From: Campylorhamphus procurvoides
Taxonomy: Eukaryota > Chordata > Aves > Passeriformes > Dendrocolaptidae
DNA: 64,000 bases
Direction of reading: 5' to 3'
Assembly: GCA_013396655.1 (NCBI GenBank)
Contig: WBMV01008221.1
Span: 681,905 to 745,904, forward strand
A model generated the notes under the pieces. The model was given only the letters and a program-made list of their open reading frames with translations. It searched no databases and was not told where the DNA came from. How positions within the stretch are numbered: the first letter of the stretch is position 1; each line of letters opens with the position of its first letter. Positions 22,881-35,773 of the stretch are shown here, one piece after another. The position numbers were made by a program, and so were the translations under genes.

Positions 22881-23744
22881 ACTAGTAAGGAGCTCCTTTA
22901 CACAGGGAATCAGTGACTTTAGCATTCCCGTGCTCAGCAATCTACAGCTTTGTGCATTTATCCATCTTTCTTTACAAATATTCTGCTAACATCAATGAAA
23001 GGAGTCAGTTCCTTCAGTGAGGGGCTCAGCCTTCCAAGAAACCTCCTCCTGCTAATCCATATTCAGAGAAGCCCTGAGGGAGCTATCGAGACTATTCTGA
23101 GAGTAAATTACACACCCAGGAAAGGATTACAAGATTCTGTCCCTGCTCAGGATCCCCATCTAGACTAACACGTGTCTGGATTTGACAAAGGTTTATGCCT
23201 CCAGTATGTTCAATGTGCTGATGCCCCCCCAGATCATGCCTTAGAGACCTCTGAGTTGAGAGGCTGAAAAGCAAAGGCATGATTTGGCAGTCAGGGAAAG
23301 CAACAGTCACTGGTGATTTTCATCAGGGAAGCATCAGGCCCCCAGTACCCTTTGGAGTGACCAGATAACAGAAACAGAGGAGAATACATAAGGGTGTCCC
23401 GTGATGTTCACACTGGCATGACTTCTGCAGGTTCTCTCCTGACAAGGGAATGGTTGGAGGCCCAAGGCAGCTTTTTGCTCCTCCATGAGCAAGATATAAG
23501 GTGCAATAGCTCACATCAGCTCAGCTGGGCTGCCTCAGGGTGTGGGGACACATTTGCTCCATGGGGTCAATCAAGATGTTGATACCATCCACACCCCACC
23601 ATCATCCTTCTCATCTTCCAGATGATGGAGAGATGGGGCAGTCACATGGCTTTTCACACCAGGCTGGGATACAGCTGTGGTCATCCTGTGTGACTAAAGA
23701 GAAAAGTTCAGCTGCCAAGATACTCAAACTGGAACCTTTCGTTT

Positions 23745-23757
23745 AAAAAAAAAAAAA
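23745..23757. repeat. A13 homopolymer
   Basis: Thirteen consecutive A followed by GGAAAAG. No retroposon body is recognised upstream. Confidence 0.8.
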
Positions 23758-26290
23758 GGAAAAGCTATTAGATGTTATACCTTTAATAAATGGACTATAT
23801 ATTATGACATAATTTAATTCAGTGCTCAGAATGTATTATGGCCACCATAACAATTTTACATTTATAGATTTCATAGTTTTGCTTCTATAAAACAACTGCA
23901 ATCTGTACCCCTTCCAGCTAATTACAATAAAATGCTTCCATTCACATTTCCGGTGTAAACTAAGACCAGAGGCACGTGAATTCTGACTCAGGTTTACGCT
24001 TCACAGGCTGCTGAGACTGCCTTCGTTTTGTCCCCCCCCTGACTAAGGTGTTTCCTGGGGTCAGGTCTTGGGGGAGACCTGCCAGGACAGACCATGCCCA
24101 TTGCTCAAAGATCCTAGGGGTTACTGCTGAGGGATAATCTTTGTAGGGATGGCTGAAGGGACATAAAAAAATGAGAGAAGTTGGGAATAGATACTCATTT
24201 TGGCTGACCTGGAGAAAAGAAGGTACCAGATCTGACTGTGATAGGACTCATTGGAAAGAGGAGAGGAAATCAGCTGTAAGGGATGCAGATCGAGTGAGCA
24301 GAATGCAAGGAAATGAAGCTTTGGAACTTAAATGATGGGTTCAAAAATGCTGTATGTATCTGAGAAAATGCAAAACGAGGTGAGAGAACAACAGACATGT
24401 TATAATGGACTTAATTTTCTTATTTATTCAAGAGCTTACAGAAGACCTGCTAGAAGCAACGCTTATTTTATTTTTGTTTTAAATTAAAACACAAAATCAG
24501 AGGTCCCCAGTGACGGTGCAAAAAGTGTACAAAATCATTTCTCACTTAAAATCCCCAAACTTAAAATAGGATTGTGTCAAGAAAAGCAAAAATTTCTCAG
24601 TTAACAAAAACAGGACACAATACTTAATGGACTTTCTCTGTTTATTAATTAAAAAATACATTTCCCATATGTGTAGGAATCAGTTAAAATGGGCTAACAC
24701 CTACCTTTGATACCCTATTTGTTTAGTCTTTCCCAACCTTGTATATAAACTCAGCATGTAGGAGTCTCTGAGAAGGAAGAGCCAACAAGAAGGACTTCTG
24801 TTACTCTGAGAATCCTTACTCTGGAACCCACATTCTTAGCAATTACACTGGACAGGAGTCTTTCCTGATTTTTAGCCATGCCTAAGTTTTGAGCTTGTTG
24901 TTCTGCTTACACAGTCATCAAAAATGCTCTAAAAACCTCAAACAGTTTCTGGGATGCAGCTCGGTCAAACAGTTTTACGATCCTTTCCCAACTTTCTGAT
25001 GTTGTGAGGGTCTCTTTTTTGAGGAGAGAAAATGTTACATTTACTTGGATCAGTGGTGGCCGGTGTTTGTATCAGCAACCACCAGTGCCACTGCAATTCC
25101 AGTGAGACAAATGTAGAAGTGAGTTTCAATTTGCACATAAAATAAAAGTATGTCTGAGTCCACATCCACATGGCAGCCCAAGCATATTTAGCAACCCAAT
25201 TTTTGATGCTTTACGATGTGGCCCCAGGTCTAATAACCTTCTTCTGCAGATGCTGTTTTTGTATGTTTTTAATCGTGAATCATTCCTTATCTATTAACCA
25301 ATCATATTTGCTAACTGGATTGCTTGTGAAGACCTCTTATTGTAATTAGCATGCTTCAGTTGAAGAGTAAACAAATATTCTAACAAACTACTATGACATA
25401 AGTTGATTTTCTGTTCTCAATCACTACCATTGTGGATACAGCAAGTTTTGAATTAAACACCTCTCCAAAATTTAATGATCTCAGTCAAGAACATTTTAAT
25501 TAAATTAAGGGATTGAAACTTTTAATTTTGACAGAGCATGAATAAATCAGCAAAAGGTGAGTCTGGTTCAATGCAAAACTGGATCCAGAGAAATAGTTTG
25601 AGAAATAATTAAAATGGTGTTGACCAACTGTGCTCAAATGGAACAATAAATATTTTGTCAAGAGAGGCTAAAACATAATGTACTACAGGGAGTTTGAAGT
25701 ATTGTTATAGGGAGATGGGCATTTGCCTGTGTAGAACAGTTCTTGGATGAGGAGGTGATGTCTTTCAGCAGCACCAGATTCTGCTCTGTCATCTTGTGCT
25801 TGAGCTGACAGATGTGAATGTTGGGGTATTTCAAGAACTGTATTAGCTACATTTTGGGAGGTCTACATATAGTGGGGTCTGTCCGACAGAACTGGTGCAG
25901 ACCTGTAAAAAATGTCAAGGTTAAAGTGACTTGAGGATCCAGACTGTAGAAGCTCACTCAAACACCAGACAGTATCTCTTTTCATATTCCTTAAATCACG
26001 GCACACAACTCTCCTAATCTTAATAGTACTCTGGAGAGTGTGAAATGGCCAAAACATGAAACAGAATAAACCAAATATACAGAAAACTGTTACATTTGCA
26101 TTGCAAAACATTGGCTTGGGTTTCAAAATGATGGAATGACAGTTTGTCCCTTAAACGGTGTCCAACCTCCTTAACCTTTACGTGTCATCTGCCTAGGCAG
26201 CCCTCAATGCTTGTTTTTACAGATGAAAATAGGGCCCATAGGAGCTAAGATAGATCCAATAACTGGACATTAACAGCTGGGCTTGTTCTT

Positions 26291-26318
26291 AAAATAAAAA
26301 AAAAAATTAAAAAAAAAA
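26291..26318. repeat. A-rich tract
   Basis: Long A runs broken by single or double T, then CCC. It is simple sequence or a decayed poly-A tail. Confidence 0.8.
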
Positions 26319-28823
26319 CCCAATCCAAAATAAAAGAGGTCTGATTTAGAAATGGATTTATTTGGCTACACGGAAACCTGCAGGATAGAGAAAGGTAGAG
26401 CAAAAAGTCTGTAACCTGATGGAGGGACCATTAAAGATGGGCACTTCCCAGAACCATACCATGGAAATCTTTCCTTGGTCATGTCCTGGTGGCAGTAAAC
26501 ACCAAATGGGAGAATGTTCTTCCAAACTCCATTCATGTTCATTTGAGCTCTGTGTAGATCAGTGGTCAGATCTCCTGCAGAATATATGAGAACTTGCACC
26601 TCTTGTCTCCTCCTGGCTTGCCTCCTCTTCCTCCAGGAATGCAGCCAGCTATGTGATAATTCCTTGTGGAGTACACCTTTCAGTTTGAATGTAGCATAAG
26701 AAGAGCAGAATTCTTAATTTTTTCTCAATTAAGTAAGAGGAATACTTTTTTTCTGGTTCTCGTTGCCACAACTCCACTTACAGACCATGTCTAATTTCTT
26801 TTTCAAGTCCAAGATTTTTTTCCTGTTCTTGCAAGTATTCTCTTTGCCAAGGCATCATTGTTTCATGTCACAAGTACTACAAGCTTTTCCACAGCCTGTT
26901 TACCCCCCTTTGCCCTCCAAGAAATCAAATGACACCAAAAGGAAGGTCTAAACAGGGGTTTCAATATGTTGTGTCAGAAAAAGTGGCAATTTTAGTCTGT
27001 AAAATGACACTATAGAAAGAGGAGGGGTTTTTCTTAGGGTATCTGTCCAGCTTTGTTGAAATAGTCAGTGTTGGCCAAGGAAATGTTTTTGGATCTTCAT
27101 GGTAGGAAGATGTCTTTGTTCTCTTGATATGATTTGTGAACACTAATGAAAAATTTGGCTTTCTCTCCCAGAACTACTTTCACTGGCTTTTCCTTCCTTC
27201 CTCATAGGATGGAGGGAAAAACACAGCAGGAAAGTGAGACAATATTATTAAGTGTGCAAAGGAAGAAATGCTATAAATATTTTGGTTGAAACAGCAGAGA
27301 CATTAAAGATAAAAGTTAAATGGAAATAAAGGCAGTCAGATGGTTATTATATGTTGCTATAAAATCCAAGAGCTGTTAGAAAAGGTAGATCAGAATTTGC
27401 TTTTAAAAAAATGACAGGCCTGTAAGAAAGCAATATTTTTGATTGATAGAGATTTTAATTGCTCTGATATTTATTGGAATGACAGCTATTAGGAACTGAA
27501 GCAGTGATAAGGGATTCTCTGAAGCTTGAGGGTATTTGGATAAACACCTCAAATTTGAATGCCTATCAGAAGCTTATTAAACTTATTAAAACCTTGAATT
27601 TTTCATTTGGGCTAAAAGTCTTTGAAAAGAGGTTTGCTTGGAGAATTTCTTCTGAAATGATATAGATTCTCTTAGTGATGACTTTTTCTTTCTCTCCTCA
27701 TGAGAAGCATATGCAAGCTAGAATAGGCAGGAATTGCTGACATGTATATCTGCAGAGATTATAGTGTTAAGGACAAAATTCATGTGGGTAAAATGTGTTC
27801 CAGAAAAATGTGTAGCCTTGGAATTAACAAATGGTGTTACTTCCCCTTGCAATTTAGGTTTTATTTTTAAGAGACCTAATCTGCACATGTGCTGCTTTCC
27901 ATCTATGGCAACTTGTGTTTTTAGAAAGTTAATTACTTGCTTTGGATATGTAATTGGAAAATTTAGTCCTGAATTATTAACAGTTCTATTCTGGATGTCT
28001 GACTTTTCTGTGGTCCAAAATGATTTTCAGAACTGTTGAGTATCCACAAGCTGAACCAAAAAGAGGAGGAGGCTGTCATTGTTTCAGAGACCAGGGGATG
28101 TGAGAGCTCCAAGTGTGGTCATCACATCACAGCTTTGCTGATCTATGTGTCTTTTATTACCCTACTGAGATGAAACACGAATGGAAAAGTTAATAAAATG
28201 GCCATTCATTATCTTTCATGCATATTTCCTCTTTTTTAATGTTTTATTTAGTCTTTTCCACATTAAAAAGCAAGAGAGTAAAACTCTAGTACAATTTAAC
28301 CTCATGACACTGGTCATATGAGGGTAGGAATTTTCTTTCTTTCTTTTCCCCTGCAAATGCCATCCCAGTAACATGACAGTCATGACCATTCATTATCATT
28401 AGCTAAACCAGTTCCCTGGGAAAAGTGATAATAAAATATCTAATTTATACATTGATTAAGTGCATATGTTATATACTGATGGCTGGATGTAAAGTCTAAG
28501 TACAGGTATGCTTTGCAAGAAACACTTATGTGGTATAATATTCTTATGGGTACTTTGAAGGAGTGGGATGGCTTATAATGGTAACATCTTGGATTGTTGT
28601 TTCCAAGAGTATTGGAAACGGATGGTGTGAGGCAACTGTCACTGTTTCTGGCATGATACAGTCTAGGATGATCCTATCAGATCACAAATGAAATATAACT
28701 ATGCTTTGCAGAACAGAGTTTACGTGGCTGAGGATTTTTGAGGAGATGTGGTGAAATGTGAGGGAGTGGATCCTTCCAGTGTGTGTATGTGTTGTGATCC
28801 AACAGTGCCATAAACTGCTACAG

Positions 28824-28870
28824 GAAAAAAACAAAAAACCAGAAACCAACAACAAACCAAACCCAAACCC
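28824..28870. repeat. A-rich tract with regular C
   Basis: Words of the AAAACC, AACAAC and CCAAACCC type over about 47 bases. On the minus strand it reads as T/G-rich and accounts for part of the long open frame there. Confidence 0.75.
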
Positions 28871-31150
28871 ATGTAAGAATAAAAGTAGAAGTACAGGCAG
28901 CTGTTGCATGAGTTTGGGATGAAAATGGAGTGCAAGGGGAGATTTTGAGAGACAGAAAGTGAGACCCTGTATTCTAGGGGTAGATGGAAATGTAACAGAA
29001 TTAGCTGAGAGGCACTGAGAAGAGTTAGGCTGGAAAAGTAAGGATTGACAAAAAATAAGGCTCAGTCCAGAGAGTTTCAAATACACATGTCTACTTTGGA
29101 GTTGCTATTTGCAACACGCTTCAGTTCTTTCACATGTGGTTTTCTCTCTGTCAGTTTTTATCCAGTCAGCTTTCTTTGCTGTACCCCTTTAGAATTTCCT
29201 GTATCTCTTCCTCCTTCCTAATCTCTTCCTCTTCCCGTCCTCTTCCATTTACCCGCTCACTGTGGGACTCAATTCATTAATGTTTGCATGAAATGCTTCT
29301 GAAATGCTGTGCTAGGAGAAGGGCAGAGTCTGTCTACTAAATACACACAAAGCCTTTCCACTCTTTTTGGTACACAGCAGATTTCATCCAATGTGCTGCA
29401 TATATATTATGCTATTTTGTACTCCTAAAAATATCCAGGAGGATATTTCCTGGAGGAAATATAGGGAAATTTTCCTATTTGAATTTTAACACTAAACTCA
29501 GAGCTGTTGCTGTGACTTGATTTTATTCTCTCATGAGCTGTGAGGATATACCAGCCAATAATTAAGAAGGTGAAAAACAAGCTACAGTGGAGAGTCAATA
29601 ATCCAAATACTCCCATATATCACACATCCTGAAGATTGTTAGCAAATTTCTCTTTGATAAGAGTATGTTTTCCTTCACACTGGCAAAATGACATGACATA
29701 ACCCTTGGCATTTGAGAAGAATATGTCTGGGTTGTTTTTCAGATGGATTAGTTCAGGTAAGCAGATCTGATTCAAATATTTAACAGATTGTCCATAAATC
29801 TGACATTCATGGGAAGCTGCTAATTCTGAAGTGATCATAAACACTTCACAAATGCAGAGACTTCAGTTAGCACATAACTCACTGAAGACTAGAAACCGAG
29901 ATGGTTGCTTCTGACAAATCTTTCAGTGATGTGTGTGTCTAACCATCAAAAATGAACAAAGAGTCAGCTTGTTTCATAAAATACTCTCCTTATTTATTGT
30001 AATTCTTCTGTAAAAGTATTTGACATCTTTTTAGATTTTTTTCCTTGGATTTACTTTTTGTTGCAATCAATCTTGATTCAGCAAAATGCTCTTACCAAAA
30101 CATTTTTAATAATGAAACAATTGCAGCAGTAAATTTGCATAACCAATGAGTTCTTTCATTGTTTCTTTCTTCTATAGTATTATTCTTCTTCTCTTTGTTT
30201 CAGAGTAGCATCTGCTAGTAAGTGTGGATCAAAAAAAATACTTTGGTTGAAATGGATTGAAATTCTTCATTAAGGCTTAAAGTTAAAACAGTTTATTGGA
30301 TAATTCTTCACGATTGCAGTGACTCTGTAGTTCTGGGTTAGAGTTAGAGGGGCAGCAGCACTGCAGTAGTTAGACTGCTACAGCAAAAATTCCACATCAG
30401 CTCTGGAGAACGAAAAGCCAGGCTGTCTCCACAATAATAATTCTCACACAAATTTTTTTGACCCCTTAAATTTTTCCTGCCCATGTGCCATGTCACTGAA
30501 GGGACTGTGGGCACTTAGTGCCAAATATTTCTGTGAGGACCTCCACAGAAATTCTTGCTATGACCACCAGAATAATGCTCTTCGCTAGTGGAGTAAATCA
30601 AGGACCAACCCAAAGATAAGCTGTATTTTAGTCTGAGATCAAACTGTAGAGATCAGGGCATGAAGAGTCTCACCAATGCCCATCTCTGTGGCTGTGACAC
30701 AGCCTGCCCACAGTGCTGAGCTGGGACTTATGTCCAAACCACTTTGCACCTCAGGCCAAGCCACCAGGGCTCATTTGGGGGTTTACAGATCGTTGCATTG
30801 GCAATGTCAATGTGACTTCCATTGAAGGCTTGAACAAGGCTGCTGTGGTGGGTAGGTGGGTGAGCACTCAGCTGTGAGGTCACTCCAGATGGGTGAAATC
30901 AATCTCTTTAGTATTGCTTTCCTGTGCTGTTTGGGGACCCAGCATCATCTAAACTCATCCTATCTCCTTCCAAAATGTGTGGCACTGGCTTATGATGCCA
31001 GCCACATCTTAGCCTTAAAGAAGTCTGGATTTGGTGGTGTCCAGCAGCTTTCCCAGCTTCTATTTCAAACATACTAAATGCTCACAATAGATTTTTTCCT
31101 GAATTTTCCCGTCTGTATTCTAATCAAGGGACTTGAAAGAAGGCTGGTCA

Positions 31151-31194
31151 TTCACAGGGTATGGGCTGTCCCTTCACAGGGTATGGGCTGTCCC
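31151..31194. repeat. Exact 22-bp tandem duplication
   Basis: Two identical 22-bp units (31151-31172 and 31173-31194), each TTCACAGGGTATGGGCTG plus TCCC, stand head to tail with no mismatch. Perfect identity suggests a recent local duplication that may vary in length between individuals. Confidence 0.95.
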
Positions 31195-31928
31195 ACACAT
31201 TTTACTGCAGGCATGAGGAAAAATTCCTGTTCTTTTAAATACTTTTATTTTTGATTCTTCTACTGGAGTCACTAGGAGCTCCCTTTGTGTTGTCTAAAAT
31301 AGTGGCATTTTGAAATAATCCAGATCTGTGGGTACAACTAATGAGGAGAGTAAAACTGAAGATACAAACTTCAGAAAAAGATTAAAAATATACTATGGAA
31401 ATAGCCTGTCTGGGTTTTGACAGATGAAATTTGAAGACAAATGATTTGTCTTTCAAGCAAAGGCATTCTTAAAAGAAAATTTAAATGTAATGCATGAGGA
31501 AGAGTTGTGCTGATCTGAAAGGAGGATTAACTGACATGATCTCGATCATAGGGTCATTATACTGCTACCTTGGAAAAAAGTAAAACAAACAAAAAAGTTA
31601 GCAGGAGGTCAGGGCAGTGGCTTTTAGCAGCTTAGACCATGGGGGGAAAAAATGTAACATAGAGAACTGCAGAATGTAGGACTCGCCTGATTGTGGGAGA
31701 TTTATGGGCTTTGTGGGGAGCAGAGGGCCATGTTGCATTTCTACCACAGTCCTGCAGTCCACAGAGCTGGGGAAGGGAGAGCAGCCAGAAACAGCCTTCC
31801 CCAGAAATGTTTCCTGAACTGGGGCTGCAGTGAAAACTGTGTGGGTCTCTGGTTTGACTTAGCAATCAGATCATGCCAGAACTGTGACATTCCAGTCACT
31901 TCTGCAGCAAAAATCTTTGTACAGAAAT

Positions 31929-31946
31929 AAAAAAAAAAAAAAAAAA
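31929..31946. repeat. A18 homopolymer
   Basis: Eighteen consecutive A after ACAGAAAT. This is the longest homopolymer in the window. The 240 bases before it hold an open frame of 79 codons that I do not recognise, so a processed retrocopy is not supported. Confidence 0.85.
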
Positions 31947-33870
31947 GAAGGCATTGCTAGATTGATAAAATGTACTCATCACATAATCTTGTAGCACTGC
32001 TCCGACAGAAAAATGTATAACAATATGTGCAATTTATTGATAAATGTCAGCCTAAATAGTCTGCGAGAGAAGGGGGGAGCAGAAAGCTATACATTTCCCA
32101 CAAGCACGCCCTCAGGCAGCAGCTTGAGCAAATACAATACATGCAATGCAATAAACTAAGATTATGGGACTTCACCGCAGACAAGTGTGGCCTTCACCGT
32201 AGGCTAAGTAGGCAGTCACCTCAGCACTATATTTAAAGGGGCACTGGAATAACAGAGATAACATGGCCATTCTCCAGTACTCCAGTTCAGACCAACTCCT
32301 CTACGACTGTTTCAATAACACTTGTCTTCCTGTCTGATGGGATCTTTCTGTCATTTTTATGTAGAACCTCAGGACTTGCACATCTCCAGCGTTGTTCACA
32401 TGCAGGATTTGCGGCAGTGCAAGGGTGAGCAGAAGTGTGAGGCTGATTTACAGCCCAGCTGCTGACTCCAGGTTCCAGCCCCTCCAGCCTGGGGTTGCCT
32501 GCTCTGGACTCTCCACGTGGGGTTTGACCCCCGTGCTGTGGCTGCAATCCCATGTGCCTAAACCTGGCATTGGTACCTGGGCTCACAGAGAGCCCCACCA
32601 CAGTCTGGGTGGACCATTTTGGCACCAGGCTGCAGACCAAAGAGACTCACTGCAGGGAATGAAGCATTAAGAACTGTTTCAGTCTTTTTCAGCAGCACGT
32701 GGCCAAAGACAGGCTGAGGGAGTTTTCAGACAAAGAAAACAGCAGCAGTCTGAGGGTAGAAATGCCACTTTCACTGTGGGGATCATGGGCTTTATGCTAT
32801 TATCTTGGTCCAGTTCAATGCTGCCCTGTTGCAAGCTGCATTTCAGTAAGTAACACAAAATGACTGCAATCAGACTCTACTTCCTGCAGGAAAACGAAAT
32901 TCTGAGGTGACAAAATGACAACATCTGGCCTAAATAACAATTCAAAGAGGATATTCCAGGCTTACACTGCCAGACCTCTCCTGAAACACACACTTTCTCA
33001 CTTATGGCATGTGTAAGCATCAAAATGCTATAAAATAAATATTTTTCTTTTTACATGAGAATTCTTGTCTTGTAAATGAAAGACCCCTTTAAAATCTGGC
33101 TGAAAGTGAGGCACCTCAAAGAGTTAAGGAAACATGCAGTTATAAGGCAGCTAAGATTTGGAAAGGATTGTACCCGTGCGTGTGAGATTTGGGGTGGTTT
33201 ATAATGACACATTCAATAAATCCCTGAAATAAAAAAAATGCAATATAAATAGGTTGTTCTCTTGTATTACCAGAACCTAAGGAGACTTTGCCATGTAGGC
33301 CTGCTAAAATACATATGAGCTGAGGTACTTGTTTTTGATACTAAGCTGAGTACACAGAGAAGCATAAATCACTTTTTCCCCCTTTCCTGCTGTTTTCCTC
33401 AGTCAGCTTTCCCATAATGCCTCGGCAGGAGCTGACAGCTGGATGCGGCACAAGACCCTGCTGGACAACTGTCAGGTTTGTTGAAGGATATTAAAGAGAA
33501 CTTGATCATGTGTCAGCTCTCTTCAAAATACACTCACATTGGAAAAGTGATATATCTGTCAAAGCAAGGACTTCAGCATTTGGCAGAACAGGCCATTTTC
33601 ACAAACAAAACTGTCCAATTACATTAGGGGGCATGAACTTCAGGTGTGTATGCCAGGGACAGAAAGATCTGCAGCCACACATCACAGAGACTGTCTCCTT
33701 AAGCCATATGGTTGGATGTGGGCTGCATCTCAAGCATAGTTTCTTTATGCTTCATAGATTAGGAATTAATTTAAAATTATCAGAAACATAAATTGCTGCT
33801 TTGAACTTCTACACGAACTTTTTTTCTTTTTTTTTTATTTCACTGAAGGCTGCCAAGAATTCATTTTAGG

Positions 33871-33882
33871 AGAGAGAGAGAG
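33871..33882. repeat. (AG)6 microsatellite
   Basis: Six AG dinucleotides shortly after a T/C tract. Confidence 0.85.
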
Positions 33883-35716
33883 TGGAAAATTTATCAAATT
33901 TGATTAGATGATTAAGAACTAAGCTATGGAACAGAAATGTTTCTTTCTTGTTTTGTTTTTTAAATGCTTTTAGGAAGACTAGTGTGAGTTTTGATTAAAT
34001 AGCATCATTGGTTAGGAAACAAATTGTGCCTGAGAGAATAACAGCAAAGACTTTTTTTCTTGGAAATATGTTATAGTTGAGTTTAGGTCTTTCTTGGCTC
34101 ACGCAGAAATGCAGACATTTGGTGGGAGTGAGCTTTCAAGTTAAAGCCGCTTGTATCACACACAATATCCTGTGTGTGGGGAACTGTTACATCTGAGTTC
34201 AAGAAAACCATCAAGATCCAGTGATGAGGATGGAAACTGTCTCAATCACACTGTTTATGCCAAAATGCTCATTTTTTGTGTACAAAAAATTTCAGACTTC
34301 ATCTGTGTGTGGAGGTAAAGCACTGCAGTGTAGTACAGAGTCATATAGTCTTTGACAGGCAGAATTTACAAAGGATGAGCTCAGTTTTGGGAGTAGTATT
34401 AGGAGATCCTAAAGTGAATTCAGCTTTTTTATGTTGCTTACAACTCTATTAAAGAACTGCAAATATTTGTACAACCTTTAAAAGGTAAATTATGTTAAGA
34501 TTACTCAATGGAAATGTGAAAAACACGACATTAGGACAAAGTTTCTTATTCCAACCCAACATCTGGGCTAAGTTTAATTCTAACTTGTACCTTGTGCAAT
34601 CCCACGAAAGGCTGTTCATTAAAATGACAGCTCTCAATATTGTTTTTTCCTTCTCTTTCCAAATTTGCAGAAGCAAATTCCCACTTTGATTAGAAAACAT
34701 TTATTTTTAAAGAAAATAGCAATTCTTCTTTCTCCTCCTCTGGGACAGAGAATTCTACATGAGTGTTCATAGTTCCAGGAGAACAAGGTAACTCTTCTTT
34801 GCCTCCTGCTTACTATGTGCTCCCTTAGCCAAGTCCCCACTCAGAAGCAGGAAAACTCACAAATAGTTACAGTTTTTTATGTTGTCGACTATGGAAACGT
34901 ATGCATAAATATTCAGGCACACACAAACATATGCACACATGCATATACAAAAATGTGTTCTCCCATCTTGCTTTGGTTTTCCCTTTACACTTTCTCCATT
35001 AGCAAAAATGTCCTTTTTCCTCAGTTTGTCTTCACTTCCAAAAATATGTGTTTTCACAGGAAGATAATACACACCTGCAGGTCTGTCTGGCTTTAAAATT
35101 TTGGGGAGACAAATCTCAAAAAGGTTTTCTATGAGGCATTTTGGCAAGACTGACAGTGTGCCTGTAACAGCTGAGTGTTTGAGTTTACCAGCTTTGTAGT
35201 AACTACAAGAGATTGGGAATTAGCCATATTGTGTGCTTATAGTGTAAGCAGAAAAGCCATCACAGGTTTTGGCAACTCGGTCCATGCGCACTAATGTAGA
35301 TGAATGGCTCTATACCTTCTTTTTGAGAATCTCTTCAAACTTAGAAAGACATTTCTGCCATTGCAGTACTAATTGTATGTTTTCAAGATTGTTTTTATTC
35401 TCAGCTAGATTTGTCTTTTTTTCTTGTGAGGCCTCTGGAAAACAATAGAAAGTACCCTCCCTTGTCTCCACCTATTCTTTTGTGTCATTGCCCTGATGGA
35501 TGTAACCCACATTTTGAGAAATAGGCACTATTCTGTGTTATTACATTTGTTTCAAAATCCTCATCTAAAAGTAGCTTAATTTCTGCAGAGCTGACATTAT
35601 GATTGATAGGAATTTCTACATCACAGTCAGTAATCCTTAAGAAACTAAATACCTAAGTGGAAACAGTTGTAGTAAGAGCTTTTAACTGTGTGTCCATGAT
35701 AGCTGCACAGTGAAGT

Positions 35717-35773
35717 GGTGACATGTCACCATGACAATGATGTGACATGTCATCTCACACAATGACATGTGAC
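35717..35773. promoter_or_regulatory. Cluster of TGACATGTCA palindromes
   Basis: GGTGACATGTCACC at 35717-35730 is a perfect 14-bp palindrome with TGACATGTCA at 35719-35728. The same 10-mer recurs at 35743-35752 and a one-base variant, TGACATGTGA, at 35763-35772. Spacing is 24 and 20 bases. A given 10-mer is expected about 0.06 times in 64 kb, so the clustering is not ordinary. The palindrome is two TGACA words head to head; TGACA is the known half-site of TALE homeodomain proteins (MEIS, PREP, TGIF). Factor assignment is inference. Confidence 0.5.

Larger units (their letters stand above)
22881..31150. other. Unique noncoding DNA
   Basis: No gene is recognised. Low-complexity tracts occur at 23745-23757 (A13), 26291-26318 (A-rich) and 28824-28870 (A-rich with C). 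The longest open frame (28682-29086, minus, 134 codons) passes through the last of these and is hydrophobic and low-complexity in translation. 23940-24020 keeps a few CpGs and 27425-27500 has TGATTGATAG and TTTTAATTG words, both weakly enhancer-like. Nothing firmer can be said. Confidence 0.65.
31195..35716. other. Unique noncoding DNA
   Basis: A18 lies at 31929-31946, a T/C tract at 33819-33840, (AG)6 at 33871-33882 and an A/C-rich patch at 34911-34950. The stretch 32390-32670 is GC-richer and gives open frames on both strands (up to 117 codons, 32287-32640 minus) without recognisable domains. No gene is called. Confidence 0.6.

Noticed and set aside
28682..29086. 134-codon minus-strand frame with hydrophobic runs
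   Set aside because: Part of it is translation of an A/C-rich low-complexity tract (28824-28870), which creates Phe/Leu/Cys runs that mimic a membrane segment. No family is recognisable.
32287..32670. 117-codon minus frame and 92-codon plus frame
   Set aside because: Another GC-richer patch with mirror-image openness, without domains or splice structure.
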